Assembly: GCA_030596225.1 (NCBI GenBank)
Contig: JAUVKO010000006.1
Coordinates: 1 to 21,679 of the forward strand
DNA from: Fidelibacterota bacterium
GTDB lineage: Bacteria > Fidelibacterota > UBA8477 > JABMPR01
Reading direction: 5' to 3'
Length of the DNA stretch: 21,679 nucleotides
Position 1 is the first letter of the stretch. Each line of letters opens with the position of its first letter. Made by a program: the position numbers and the translations under genes. Positions 1 through 8,600 of the stretch are shown one piece after another. The notes beneath the pieces are model-generated. The model was given only the letters and a program-made list of their open reading frames with translations. It was not told the DNA's origin and did no database searches.

Positions 1-161
1 ATACCAATTGTACCTCATAATGCGCGTTATCTTCTTCATCTTTTCCATTTTTACGGCACTTAAAATTCCAAGCATAGCTTTGGCTATGCTCAATATTTGA
101 AGTTTGTAAAACAAGAAAAATATTTTGAATCTATCCGCGCATTTTGAAGTCCAACTGGTAT
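1..161. repeat. Near-palindromic 161-bp MITE-like element
   Basis: The two ends are imperfect inverted repeats. Positions 1-26 match the reverse complement of 136-161 at 22 of 26 bases, beginning ATACCA and ending AATGCGCG. The centre is a perfect 8-bp hairpin, AGCATAGC at 71-78 and GCTATGCT at 83-90 with a TTTG loop, almost exactly at the midpoint of the element. No transposase reading frame lies inside. This symmetry is typical of a miniature inverted-repeat element or a large REP-like intergenic repeat. It ends 6 bp beyond the stop codon of the neighbouring minus-strand kinase, so it could also shape the 3' end of that mRNA. A target-site duplication cannot be judged because the window starts at the element's left tip. 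That it is dispersed elsewhere in the genome is inference. Confidence 0.6.
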
Positions 162-167
162 AACAGA

Positions 168-1151
168 TCAGCCAGGAAGTTTTCCCGGTGTCATCAGTAA
201 TTCTTCCATAAGTTTTAGCTCGTCAATCCCGGAAATTAATATTTCAGGATCGGTTTTGAAGTATTTGCTGTCAAGTTTTTCTTTATAATCAATATCCTGC
301 AAGATGTATTTGATAGTATCAATTCTGGCTTGTTTCTTATTGTCTGATCGTATGATGGTCCAGGGGGCGATTGTCCGGTTCGTTTCAGATATCATTTGGA
401 ACTTTTTAACAGAGTATTGATCCCAGAGATTTTGTGCTTCCATATCGACCGGTGAGATCTTGTACTGTTTCAGTGGGTCAGTTTCACGAGCTTTGAAACG
501 GGTAAGCTGTTGTTCCTTGGAAACTGAAAAATAAAACTTAAACAGCTTAATCCCATCTTTCACCAGCATCTGTTCAAATAGGGGTACATCCTTTAAAAAA
601 CGTTTATTCTGTTCATCGGTGCAAAAGCCCATGATAGGCTCAACCATAGCCCGATTGTACCAGCTACGATCAAGTAGAACGATTTCACCACCAGTGGGAA
701 GGTGCTGAATATAGCGCTGAAAGAACCACTGTTTCCGTTCGCGGTCACTGGGTTTCTCAAGAGCGACTACCCTGGCACCACGAGGATTGAGGTGCTCAGT
801 GATCCGCTTAATGGTGCCACCCTTACCTGCGGCATCGCGACCTTCAAAGATCATGAGAATGCGAAGATCATGCTCTTTTACATGCTTTTGCAGTTTGAGC
901 AATTCGATCTGTAAACGCTTGATCTCCATCTCATAATTCAGCGTTTTCTGCTTGACATAAATAGCAACACGACTCTTAGAATCCAGGGCATCCATATTTT
1001 TTAAAGCAGTGCCTTCATGAAGTTTAATATTGTGGTTTTCTTCAATAATTGTTTGTGGCTTTGTCGATTTTGCAGGGCTTGTTTTCGAACTTTTTACTGC
1101 ACCACCAGCGCGCGGTGAAGATACTTTCCGATTAGTAGTTTTCTTATCCAT
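168..1151 (-). CDS. ppk2: Polyphosphate kinase 2 (PPK2), class I-like, copy A
   Basis: PPK2 enzymes move phosphate between inorganic polyphosphate and nucleoside di- or monophosphates in the cytoplasm. This 327-residue protein has the family P-loop GRDAAGKGG at residues 104-112, the Walker B-like DRSWYNR at 161-167, the MGFCT segment just after it, and a lid region rich in Arg/Lys at about 209-235. The stretch after the P-loop (ITEHLNPR, then KPSDRE and QRYIQHLP) resembles class I PPK2s, which mainly act on ADP/GDP; that class assignment is inference. Residues 1-45 are a Ser/Lys/Pro-rich, probably disordered extension. The ATG start is preceded by AAGGGG at 1158-1163, 6 nt upstream. The gene lies 16 bp after a second PPK2 gene and is surely cotranscribed with it. 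All visible catalytic motifs are intact. Confidence 0.93.
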   Translation of the reverse strand: MDKKTTNRKVSSPRAGGAVKSSKTSPAKSTKPQTIIEENHNIKLHEGTALKNMDALDSKSRVAIYVKQKTLNYEMEIKRLQIELLKLQKHVKEHDLRILMIFEGRDAAGKGGTIKRITEHLNPRGARVVALEKPSDRERKQWFFQRYIQHLPTGGEIVLLDRSWYNRAMVEPIMGFCTDEQNKRFLKDVPLFEQMLVKDGIKLFKFYFSVSKEQQLTRFKARETDPLKQYKISPVDMEAQNLWDQYSVKKFQMISETNRTIAPWTIIRSDNKKQARIDTIKYILQDIDYKEKLDSKYFKTDPEILISGIDELKLMEELLMTPGKLPG

Positions 1152-1167
1152 TATATGCCCCTTAGTG

Positions 1168-2142
1168 TTAACGAATGAACCGACCGTGTTTACGGCGGTG
1201 TTTTTCCATTAATTTAAGCTCACATTCTCCTGTGATCACAACATCGTCATTCAATTTAAAATCTAAAGTTCTACTTCGTCCTCGATAGCGAACAGAATTT
1301 AGAATTAATTTCATTGTTTCCAACCTGGCCATGTGTTTACTATCAGATCGAATGATATACCAGGGCACTTCAGGTGAATTGGTTCTCTGAAGTAGCCTGA
1401 ATTTTTTTTCTGTGAATTCATCCCATAGATCCTGGGCTTGTAGGTCTACTTCACTCAGTTTCCACTGGCGTAAGGGATCATTCATGCGACGTTCGAAACG
1501 GCGATTCTGTTCTTCCTTTGTGACTGAAAAATAAAGTTTGATTAAAATGGTTTTTCCGTCGCTGATAAAATTCTTCTCGTAAGAATTTATAGTGCTTAGG
1601 AAATCTCGATACTGTTTTTGAGTGCAAAAGCCCATAACCGGTTCAACCAGACCACGATTGTACCAACTACGGTCGAAGAGAACGATTTCACCGATGGAAG
1701 GGAATCGCTCAATATAGCGTTTGAGATGAAGCTCAGTTCGCTGGCGATGGGAGGGCTTCCCAGGAACTTCGATACGGTAACGTTTCTCATTCATGTAGCG
1801 GGTCATACGACGAATCGTACCACCTTTACCTGAGGCATCCCGACCATCAAAAATGATGATCATCTTTTTGCCGGCTTTTTCAACGTGTTGTTGGAGTTTG
1901 ATAAGTTCGGCCTGATAAGGCTTTAACTCTTCACTCTGTTGATATTTACTGAGCGCTGCATCAACAATACGCTCTTTCTGCTTTTTCTTAAGAGCCTCTT
2001 TGATTTCATCCATTCCGGCCTTCCCAGTGGCCGGATCCATCTTCTTTTCAACCTTACTGATGACAGATCGGATGGTATCATGGGATTTTGTATCTTGTGT
2101 GGGCTTTTGCCCAGAGGTCAAGATTTCATTATCTGTAGTCAC
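1168..2142 (-). CDS. ppk2: Polyphosphate kinase 2 (PPK2), copy B
   Basis: This is a second PPK2-family kinase of 324 residues, first of a two-gene unit. The P-loop GRDASGKGG is at residues 100-108, DRSWYNR at 157-163, MGFCT at 170-174, and an Arg-rich lid segment at about 207-233. It differs from copy A in the helix after the P-loop (TRYMNEKRYRIEV in place of TEHLNPRGARVVA) and carries KPSHRQRTELHL where copy A has KPSDRERKQWFF, so the two may prefer different nucleotides or directions; that is inference. The N-terminal 60 residues are charged and helical with no known domain. The start is GTG, supported by TTGGAGT ending 8 nt upstream. A gap of 153 bp separates it from the upstream coiled-coil gene, so it may have its own promoter there, though I could not identify one. 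Confidence 0.92.
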   Translation of the reverse strand: MTTDNEILTSGQKPTQDTKSHDTIRSVISKVEKKMDPATGKAGMDEIKEALKKKQKERIVDAALSKYQQSEELKPYQAELIKLQQHVEKAGKKMIIIFDGRDASGKGGTIRRMTRYMNEKRYRIEVPGKPSHRQRTELHLKRYIERFPSIGEIVLFDRSWYNRGLVEPVMGFCTQKQYRDFLSTINSYEKNFISDGKTILIKLYFSVTKEEQNRRFERRMNDPLRQWKLSEVDLQAQDLWDEFTEKKFRLLQRTNSPEVPWYIIRSDSKHMARLETMKLILNSVRYRGRSRTLDFKLNDDVVITGECELKLMEKHRRKHGRFIR

Positions 2143-2295
2143 TATCTTTTACTCCAAGTTCATCATAATAATGTGATACTAAGGATCAATTATTAGTATA
2201 AAAAAAGAACCTGCACTATGCAAGATGATCGTCTGATAATATTTTCTCCCAACAGCTATTTAGCGAGGAAGAATGGTCGATTCCCAGGTAAAAAA

Positions 2296-3075
2296 CTAAT
2301 TGAATTCGTCGAAGAGTACCTTGTATGTGACATAGGAAATATTCTTGGCTTCTATACCCGTTGGCAATTCGACCTCGACTTTAAATTGAGCAAATTCCCC
2401 TGATGATAGCGAACTCTCGCTGATGACACCAGAGTAGAAAGAATAGGACTCACCACTGATGTACGAGGAATCTTGAGCAATAATATTGGTCCTTTTGTCA
2501 TGCAGTCTGAACCTGACACGAACAAAATCAGCTCGCCGTAAACCTTTATTTTTAACCTGACCAATGAAGATACGACTGTCTGTATGGCGTTGATCTTCAA
2601 AATCACCCTTCAGGACAACATCAGCATGAAGACGATCATAAGGTTTGAGCTCTTTTATATTCTCTTGAATAATGGAAAGAGTCCCAATATTGGTTTGAAC
2701 AACGATCTTATCCAAGTCCTCAGAGATGATTTTTCCTTGTACAACAGTTCCGTTTTTCAAAGTAATTTCGCTAATCTTTTCAGGAAAGTTCACAAGGCGT
2801 TTGATCTCTTTACGAATACGCGGTGCACTTAGATCATCATATTCCCGTAATTGAACACGCATGCGATCCATCTCATTCTGAATCTCGTGAATTTCCTCGC
2901 GTAAATCCCGAATGGCTGACTGTGAGTCTTTGACTTCGAGTGATGGCTTGAAGAACTCTCGCTTGGTTGAACCTTCGCTTGTACTATCACTCCCGATCTG
3001 TGCAAGGATGAATAAAGGGAATAAGGAAAATAGAATTACAAAGAGTATCTTCATATTTAATCGTACGGCAACCAT
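2296..3075 (-). CDS. Exported coiled-coil protein of unknown function
   Basis: I do not recognise a named family. A hydrophobic signal segment (ILFVILFSLFPLFILA, about residues 10-25) points to export to the periplasm. It is followed by a charged heptad-like region at about 50-78 that should form a coiled coil. Next is a beta-rich stretch at about 104-143 of the form LKNGTVVQGKI...VQTNIGTLSI, resembling small SH3/Sm-like barrels found in envelope proteins. The C-terminal domain at about 150-256 resembles FxLYD/transglutaminase-adjacent beta-sandwiches by eye only. The start overlaps the stop of the upstream HEAT lipoprotein gene by one base (TAATG) and has GGGAG 8 nt upstream, implying translational coupling. 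A second ATG at 3054 would give a more classic signal peptide (MKILFVILF) but lacks a Shine-Dalgarno. The two genes probably act together at the envelope. Confidence 0.8.
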   Translation of the reverse strand: MVAVRLNMKILFVILFSLFPLFILAQIGSDSTSEGSTKREFFKPSLEVKDSQSAIRDLREEIHEIQNEMDRMRVQLREYDDLSAPRIRKEIKRLVNFPEKISEITLKNGTVVQGKIISEDLDKIVVQTNIGTLSIIQENIKELKPYDRLHADVVLKGDFEDQRHTDSRIFIGQVKNKGLRRADFVRVRFRLHDKRTNIIAQDSSYISGESYSFYSGVISESSLSSGEFAQFKVEVELPTGIEAKNISYVTYKVLFDEFN

Positions 3076-4190
3076 TATTCACGCTCCCATGCAGCCTGAG
3101 TTGAACGGGCAATATGCTGTAATTTTTGTTGCAATTCGGGACTATCAATGGCATCTACCATTTCCTGGATATCATTGTAAAATATAAAGTTATCAGGATT
3201 GCCAAGAATGTCAATTATTTGTTTGGCAATGACCGGATCCTTATAGGTTGCAAGAGAATTGATAGCTCTTTTCCTGAAACGACTGGGCATCTGATCATCA
3301 CGGGCAACTTTTACCACGGCCATTTTTAATTCAGGATCATCGAAGTTACCCAAAGCTCGGGTAATGACATCTAACATCGAGTAATATGTGGTTTGTTCAT
3401 TGTGCAAGGCATCAATCAGACTGGAGAGCAATCGCTCATCCTTAATATCGTCCATGATCGAAATAGCATAGGTCTTTACCTGATTCTGAGTCGCCGGGTT
3501 GTCTAGCATTTCTGCCAACAAGCGGGCAACTGCCGGGTCATTCTTAGTAGCCAATATCTCCACAGCTAAGTTCCGTATCCCAATATCGATCTTTTTATTA
3601 GATGCGATAGACATAAGAATGGGTACAACTCGCGTATCTTCCATTTTCCCCAGGGTCAAAGTCAGATTTTTTAGAAATGAGGCATAATCTTCTTGAGCAT
3701 TCGCATAAATTTTCAGAATCATAGCAACGGATTGGGCATCGATCTGATCTTCTATGATCAGAAACATTTCATCCCGCACTGCCACATAGCCCGCTCGACT
3801 GACCTGCATGGCCTGTAGAATTGTGCGTGAATTTTCGATATCTTTGGTCTTGCTTAAAGCCTTCAGACTGGCGTGAAACAAGGTATAATCCAAATCACTG
3901 CCTGATTTGAGCGTATTCCGGACAGCTTGCAGACCGATAGGATCATTTGATTCAACAATCCTAAGCAATGCTTCTTCCCTGACCTCGACCGGTAGAGCAG
4001 AATCTCGATAAATAGAGATCAAGTTATTTAACGCTTTTTTATTGCCATCACGATAATCGCTATAGTCCTGGGCAACCGTCAAGGAAGTGGTCTCCCCTGA
4101 GGAAACACAGGCATTGAACAATCCGACAACGATTCCCAGCAACAAAACTAATAGTACTTGTTTAGATAAATGCTTCATGTTGAAGTCCAT
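3075..4190 (-). CDS. HEAT-repeat lipoprotein
   Basis: This is a predicted lipoprotein of about 371 residues. After a short basic start (KHLSKQ) come a hydrophobic helix and the lipobox-like LFNAC, with the acceptor cysteine at residue 28 counting from the ATG at 4190. The rest is a chain of paired amphipathic helices of 30-40 residues with recurring DP/ND turns (for example NDPAVARLLAEML, DDPELKMAVVKVA and KDPVIAKQIIDIL), typical of HEAT/PBS-lyase-like solenoids that act as protein-binding scaffolds. No catalytic motif is visible. The start is ambiguous: TTG at 4193, ATG at 4190 (AGGA 4 nt upstream) or ATG at 4178 (best signal-peptide start). The stop overlaps the next gene's start. The partner is presumably the coiled-coil protein encoded next, which is inference. 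Confidence 0.82.
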   Translation of the reverse strand: MDFNMKHLSKQVLLVLLLGIVVGLFNACVSSGETTSLTVAQDYSDYRDGNKKALNNLISIYRDSALPVEVREEALLRIVESNDPIGLQAVRNTLKSGSDLDYTLFHASLKALSKTKDIENSRTILQAMQVSRAGYVAVRDEMFLIIEDQIDAQSVAMILKIYANAQEDYASFLKNLTLTLGKMEDTRVVPILMSIASNKKIDIGIRNLAVEILATKNDPAVARLLAEMLDNPATQNQVKTYAISIMDDIKDERLLSSLIDALHNEQTTYYSMLDVITRALGNFDDPELKMAVVKVARDDQMPSRFRKRAINSLATYKDPVIAKQIIDILGNPDNFIFYNDIQEMVDAIDSPELQQKLQHIARSTQAAWERE

Positions 4191-4253
4191 CAATTCCTAT
4201 TCAATAACTCGTGAAAAAATATCAAATCAGTTTATCGAAAATTCAGCTTGAAG

Positions 4254-5024
4254 TCAAGGTAATTCCCTTTGTTCCAGTTGCTTAACAGGCCATTGTTTAA
4301 GTGATAGATTCACTCCATCAAAATATCCATATGAGAAATAATTAATGAAGTCTCCAATGGTTAAGAATATTTTATCTTCAAAAGTTTTCAATTTGGGATA
4401 GTGAATATGCCCTGTGATCATGAAATCCACACCTTCGGCAAACTTATCTTCAGCCAGACTATAGTTCTTTCGCACCAGGTTCAGGAGATGAGTATGGGAT
4501 TCTTGCCGATACTTTTTTCTGCTGCGTTGGGAGAGCCATTTAGCAACCCAATGCCCAATATTCGGGTGGATAATCCACCTAAAAGCCCAGATAAAGAAGG
4601 GATGGCGAATGACACTCTGTAAGCGTCGATAATTCACATCTTCCGGGTCTAATCCATCACCATGCAGTAAATAGAATTTTTTCCCGCCAAACTCAATGAT
4701 CTCTTCCTGTTTATATATATTGACACCAATACTGTGGGACATGAAGTCGCCTAACCAGTAATCATGATTTCCACCGAAATAGTGAATTTTCACTCCGGCT
4801 TCTACTAGTTCACGCATTTTAGCATAGACATCATGATAAGATCGGGTAACTACATAACCATACTCAAAGTAAAAATCAAACCAATCACCAATTATGAATA
4901 AGGTGGCCTGCTCTTGTTTGATCTGATCCATGAGCAGAAAAAGTTCACGTCGGCGCTCACGTTCAATATCATCAACCTGAATGCGTAAATGTACATCGGA
5001 AATAAAGTATGCAGTATCGTTCAT
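4254..5024 (-). CDS. lpxH: UDP-2,3-diacylglucosamine diphosphatase (LpxH-like metallophosphatase)
   Basis: LpxH cleaves UDP-2,3-diacylglucosamine to lipid X and UMP in lipid A synthesis, at the inner face of the inner membrane. The protein has the full calcineurin-like metallophosphatase signature: DVH at about residues 10-12, GDWFD at 46-50, GNHD at 85-88, HGD at 121-123 and GHIH at 205-208, counting from the ATG at 5024. Between HGD and GHIH lies an Arg/Trp-rich helical insertion (about 133-180, with the basic RSRKKYRQES), which in LpxH relatives forms the cap holding the acyl chains. A GTG one codon upstream (5027) could also start the gene; neither has a strong ribosome site. It is the first gene of the minus-strand block. 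The FCB-type LpxH and general UDP-sugar hydrolases are hard to separate by eye, so the exact substrate is inferred. Confidence 0.82.
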   Translation of the reverse strand: MNDTAYFISDVHLRIQVDDIERERRRELFLLMDQIKQEQATLFIIGDWFDFYFEYGYVVTRSYHDVYAKMRELVEAGVKIHYFGGNHDYWLGDFMSHSIGVNIYKQEEIIEFGGKKFYLLHGDGLDPEDVNYRRLQSVIRHPFFIWAFRWIIHPNIGHWVAKWLSQRSRKKYRQESHTHLLNLVRKNYSLAEDKFAEGVDFMITGHIHYPKLKTFEDKIFLTIGDFINYFSYGYFDGVNLSLKQWPVKQLEQRELP

Positions 5025-5115
5025 CACTCAAAATAAGCATGACTCTCACAACTGAAATGTAAAATGTGACCTTCCAGAGGAAAATTACATCTGTCCGAAA
5101 CGATTGATATTTTAG

Positions 5116-5177
5116 CCACAGATGCACACCCCTCTACGCTCCTTGAGCTTCGCCGGGCAGGCAGATTAACACGGATC
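5116..5177. repeat. Dispersed intergenic repeat relic, apparently interrupted
   Basis: CCACAGATGCACAC at 5116-5129 and GATTAACACGGATC at 5164-5177 look like the two halves of a common intergenic repeat (cacagat/cacggat type) seen in many environmental genomes. They are separated by 34 bases rich in CGCC and GGCAGGCAG, wording also found in the repeat island at 14738-14880. I read this as one repeat inserted into another. Recognition is from memory and pattern only. Confidence 0.4.
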
Positions 5178-5427
5178 AAAAATTAAAACATACGTGCTTT
5201 GCGGCATTCTCTTAGTCATAATCGTGGTCGGTTGCTTAGCTCCTTGGGAGCTCGTTGGAATGAGCTTCCGCTAAAATGAGCGGTCAGAAATATTTTTCTA
5301 GCGAATAAAGCGTGAAGATCACCAACAGCTTCCACAGAGTTGCTTTAAATAGCCTTTTGGTTCTCGTATGTTATCCCCGGAACAATTATGCAGTTTTTTA
5401 TTAATGATTAAGTTTAGTAAATGGCCA

Positions 5428-5500
5428 GGGAATGGGAGAATGATTTTTGGTTAGATACATCTAGAATGATATCGTCTAAAAGAAACATCTCCCCATTCCC
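5428..5500. repeat. Imperfect inverted repeat (stem-loop)
   Basis: GGGAATGGGAGA at 5428-5439 pairs with TCTCCCCATTCCC at 5488-5500, with a single bulged base. Inside lies a smaller palindrome, TAGATACATCTA at 5452-5463. No T-run follows, so it is not an obvious terminator. It sits upstream of the candidate promoter of the plus-strand operon and may be an operator, a mobile-repeat remnant or chance. Confidence 0.4.
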
Positions 5501-5553
5501 CTTTAGTTTCTTCAATTCTGGACAGTACTTAGAAATCCTTTTAATCTCAGCGT

Positions 5554-5582
5554 TTGACAAGTCTCAAGCCAAAGCTTATCTT
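5554..5582 (+). promoter_or_regulatory. Candidate sigma-70-like promoter for the protease/barrel operon
   Basis: A perfect TTGACA at 5554-5559 is followed after 17 bp by TATCTT at 5577-5582 (4 of 6 consensus bases). A transcript starting near 5590 would have a 40-nt leader before the ATG at 5630. The lineage's true promoter consensus is unknown, so this is a prediction. Confidence 0.35.
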
Positions 5583-5629
5583 GCTTAGAATTATTGGAAC
5601 CCAAAGGAGCCCTCGGCATACGCTATAAT

Positions 5630-8600
5630 ATGAATAAACTCAGTACTCTCCACAGAATCGTATTGGCTACTTTGATTTTCCTGGTTTTCCTGGTCAATCC
5701 ACTGGAAGCCAAGTATGGTAAAAACAAGGTCCAGTACCGAGGCCTGGATTGGTCATTTATACAAACTCCACATTTCGATATATACTTTTATGAGGGTGGT
5801 GAACCCATTGCCTATTATGCTGCTGATATAGCTGAAAAGTCCTATGATCAGATATCTTATCAGTTGGACTGGCGCTTAAGCAAGCGAGTTTCAATTCTGG
5901 TCTATAACTCTCATAATGATTTCCAGCAGACCAATGTGACCTTAAGCTATTTGCAAGAGGGGATAGGTGGCTTTACAGAATTATTCAAGAATCGTGTCGT
6001 CCTGCCCTTTGAAGGAAGCTATGAGCAATTCCGACATGTGCTCCATCACGAGCTCACCCATGCCATTGTCAATGATCTCATTTTCGGGGGGAATGTTCAA
6101 TCTATTGTCTCGGGCAAGATGCGCGTGAATATACCCTTATGGTTGAGCGAAGGATATGCCGAGTACTCTTCTTTAGATTGGGATTCCCGGGCTGACATGA
6201 TTATCCGAGATGCAGCTATAAATGGCAGTCTTCCACCGGTGCAGTATCTCAGCTATTACATGGCGTATAAAGGTGGGCAAAGTGTGGTTCGCTATATTAG
6301 TGAAACCTTTGGCGTAGAACGTATTGGTGAAATCTTTCATGACACACGTCATTTTAAAGATGTTCCCAAAGCCATTGAGCATACACTTCACCTGGATCTG
6401 GAGACCCTAACTGAAAAGTGGCATTTCTCAGTTAGAAAAGACTATTGGCCAGATATTGAAGGCCGTAGTAATCTGGATGATTTGGGGCAACGTCTGACAG
6501 ATCATAATGAGATCCAGAATTATTTCAATGTGAGTCCGGCCATTTCTCCCAATGGCGGGAAAGTAGCTTTTCTCTCAGACCGTTCCGGCTATGCGGATAT
6601 CTATGTCATGTCCTCTGATGATGGGCAGGAACTGAAAAAGATCATCTCGGGTCAGCGCACTGCAAATTTGGAAGAATTAAAATGGCTTAGTCCTGGTTTA
6701 TCTTGGGCGCCTGATAATCGCCACCTGGTCTTTGCAGCAAAATCCGGTAATGAAGACGCTCTGGTTTTTTATGATACTGAAAAAAATACAAAACATACTC
6801 GTAAGCTCGGACTTGATGGGATATTCACTGCTGCCTGGTCTCCAGACGGGCAACATATAGCTTTTTCCGGGCTTAAGGATGGTGCTAGCGACCTTTTTCT
6901 CTACTCCATCAAAAGCAAGAAAGTTACGCAATTAACCTATGACCTGTTTTCTGATACCCGACCCACCTGGTCACCTGATGGCAGTGAGCTCGCATTTGTC
7001 TCTGATCGTGGCGAGCAGCTCTTAACCGGGGTTGTATCTCCTCGATCTCCTCAAGCCCGAGAGCTATTAAAAAAACACGATTTCCGGTCAACAGACATTT
7101 ATACATTCAATCTTGAGACAAGTCAGATCAAACGTATTACCAGTAGCCCCGGTAGCGAAGATTCCCCTTCTTATGCTAACACAAGCCCCAAACTGGCCTA
7201 TACTTCAGACAGAAGTGGCATTTGGAACATCTATTTCTATGATCTGGAAACAGAACAGGAAGCATCAGTAACCGATATTATGACCGGAATCTTTCAGATC
7301 AGTTGGAGCAAGGATGATTCTCGTCTGGTTTTCGCTGGTTATGAAAAGGGGGGCTGGGATATATTTACAATTAACAATCCGCTGGAAAAAAGAGAACTTG
7401 GGTTTTTACCTCCCTTATCCAATTTCCTGAAACGACAGAATTTACAATTGGATCTTAGCTATAGTGACTCCTTGCCCGAAGTAGAAAAACACGAGGTTAA
7501 CCCCTTTAAGGAACACGTTTTTGCCTATGACAAGCAATTTAATGAAGCCAATTCAGGAAATACTCCTGAACCGGTAGTTGTCAGCAATATGGATAGTACC
7601 GGTGCCTACGAGATCAACAAGTATAAGACCCGTTTTACAGTAGATCTGGTGGATGCCCAGGCCGGTTATAGCAATTTTTTTGGTGTACAGGGTAATGCCC
7701 TGATGATCTTCTCCGACATTATGGGGGATCATCAAATTCAATTTGGATTTGAATTATATCGTAATCTGGATAATTCAGACCTGCTGTTGGGTTATGACTA
7801 TTTGCCCATGCGCAGCAATCTGCATGTCATGCTTTATAATTTTCCGGATGATTACATTAGCGTTAGTCCTGATTATTATCTAACACTTTGGAATTTTCGT
7901 AAATATGGATCTGTTTTTGGTGTGGATTACCCCTTTTCCAAGTATAGCCGACTTGAATCCAGTGTGAACTGGTTGAACATCCATCAACGCGTGACCAAAA
8001 TGGATATGATAGGGATTGAAAATGACCAGACTGCTTCTAAGAATGCGTCATATCTTCTACCGGAAATAAAGTATAGCTTTGATAATGTGCTCTATGGAAG
8101 TCTCTATCCCGTTAGTGGTTGGCTACTGGAAACGGGAATTCGTTTTTCACCCGATATGCCAAATTCATCTCGCCAATTTGTGACCTTTCGGACAGACTTG
8201 CGCCGCTACTTCAAATTTGCACGAGAGTACTCAGTTGCGTTGCGCGCATCAGCAGCCAGTAGTCATGGGAAGCAACCGGAATGCTTTATGGCCGGTGGGA
8301 TAGCGAACTGGCTCAATTATCGTCTGGACAATAGCTATATCGATCTTCTTTCTGACTATGAGGATCTGTATTTTTCAGAATACGTACTGCCGATCAGGGG
8401 AGCCCCCTATTTTGGATATACAGGCAATCACTACACAGCTATTAATGCCGAATTCCGTTTTCCCTTTATTGAATATCTTTCTGTGAAATGGCCGATTTCA
8501 ATGGTGATAGGAAATGTCCGTGGAGAGATCTTTAGTGATTGGGTGAAAACCTGGGATGCAGAACAAATTAGCGGACGAAGTTTCTCGGATGCGCTTTTTG

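Larger units (their letters stand above)
5025..5629. other. 605-bp divergent intergenic region
   Basis: This space separates the minus-strand lpxH block from the plus-strand protease/barrel operon, so it should hold promoters in both directions. Starting near lpxH it contains a repeat relic (5116-5177), small hairpins (AGCTCC/GGAGCT at 5238-5252 and CCGCT/AGCGG at 5268-5283), a longer imperfect stem-loop (5428-5500) and a candidate sigma-70-like promoter (5554-5582). A 48-codon frame without a good start lies on the minus strand at 5414-5560. No tRNA, riboswitch or convincing full gene was recognised. Confidence 0.6.

Noticed and set aside
2218..2403. 61-codon plus-strand frame across the ppk2/coiled-coil gap
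   Set aside because: It runs antisense into a supported gene and has no family resemblance.
5046..5069. TCACA-N14-TGTGA palindrome near the lpxH start, a possible CRP site
   Set aside because: The half-sites face the wrong way and are too far apart for the TGTGA-N6-TCACA consensus.
5594..5629. 12-codon N-terminal extension of the protease/barrel gene from a TTG
   Set aside because: It places a polar stretch before the signal peptide and has no ribosome site; the ATG at 5630 gives a normal signal peptide.
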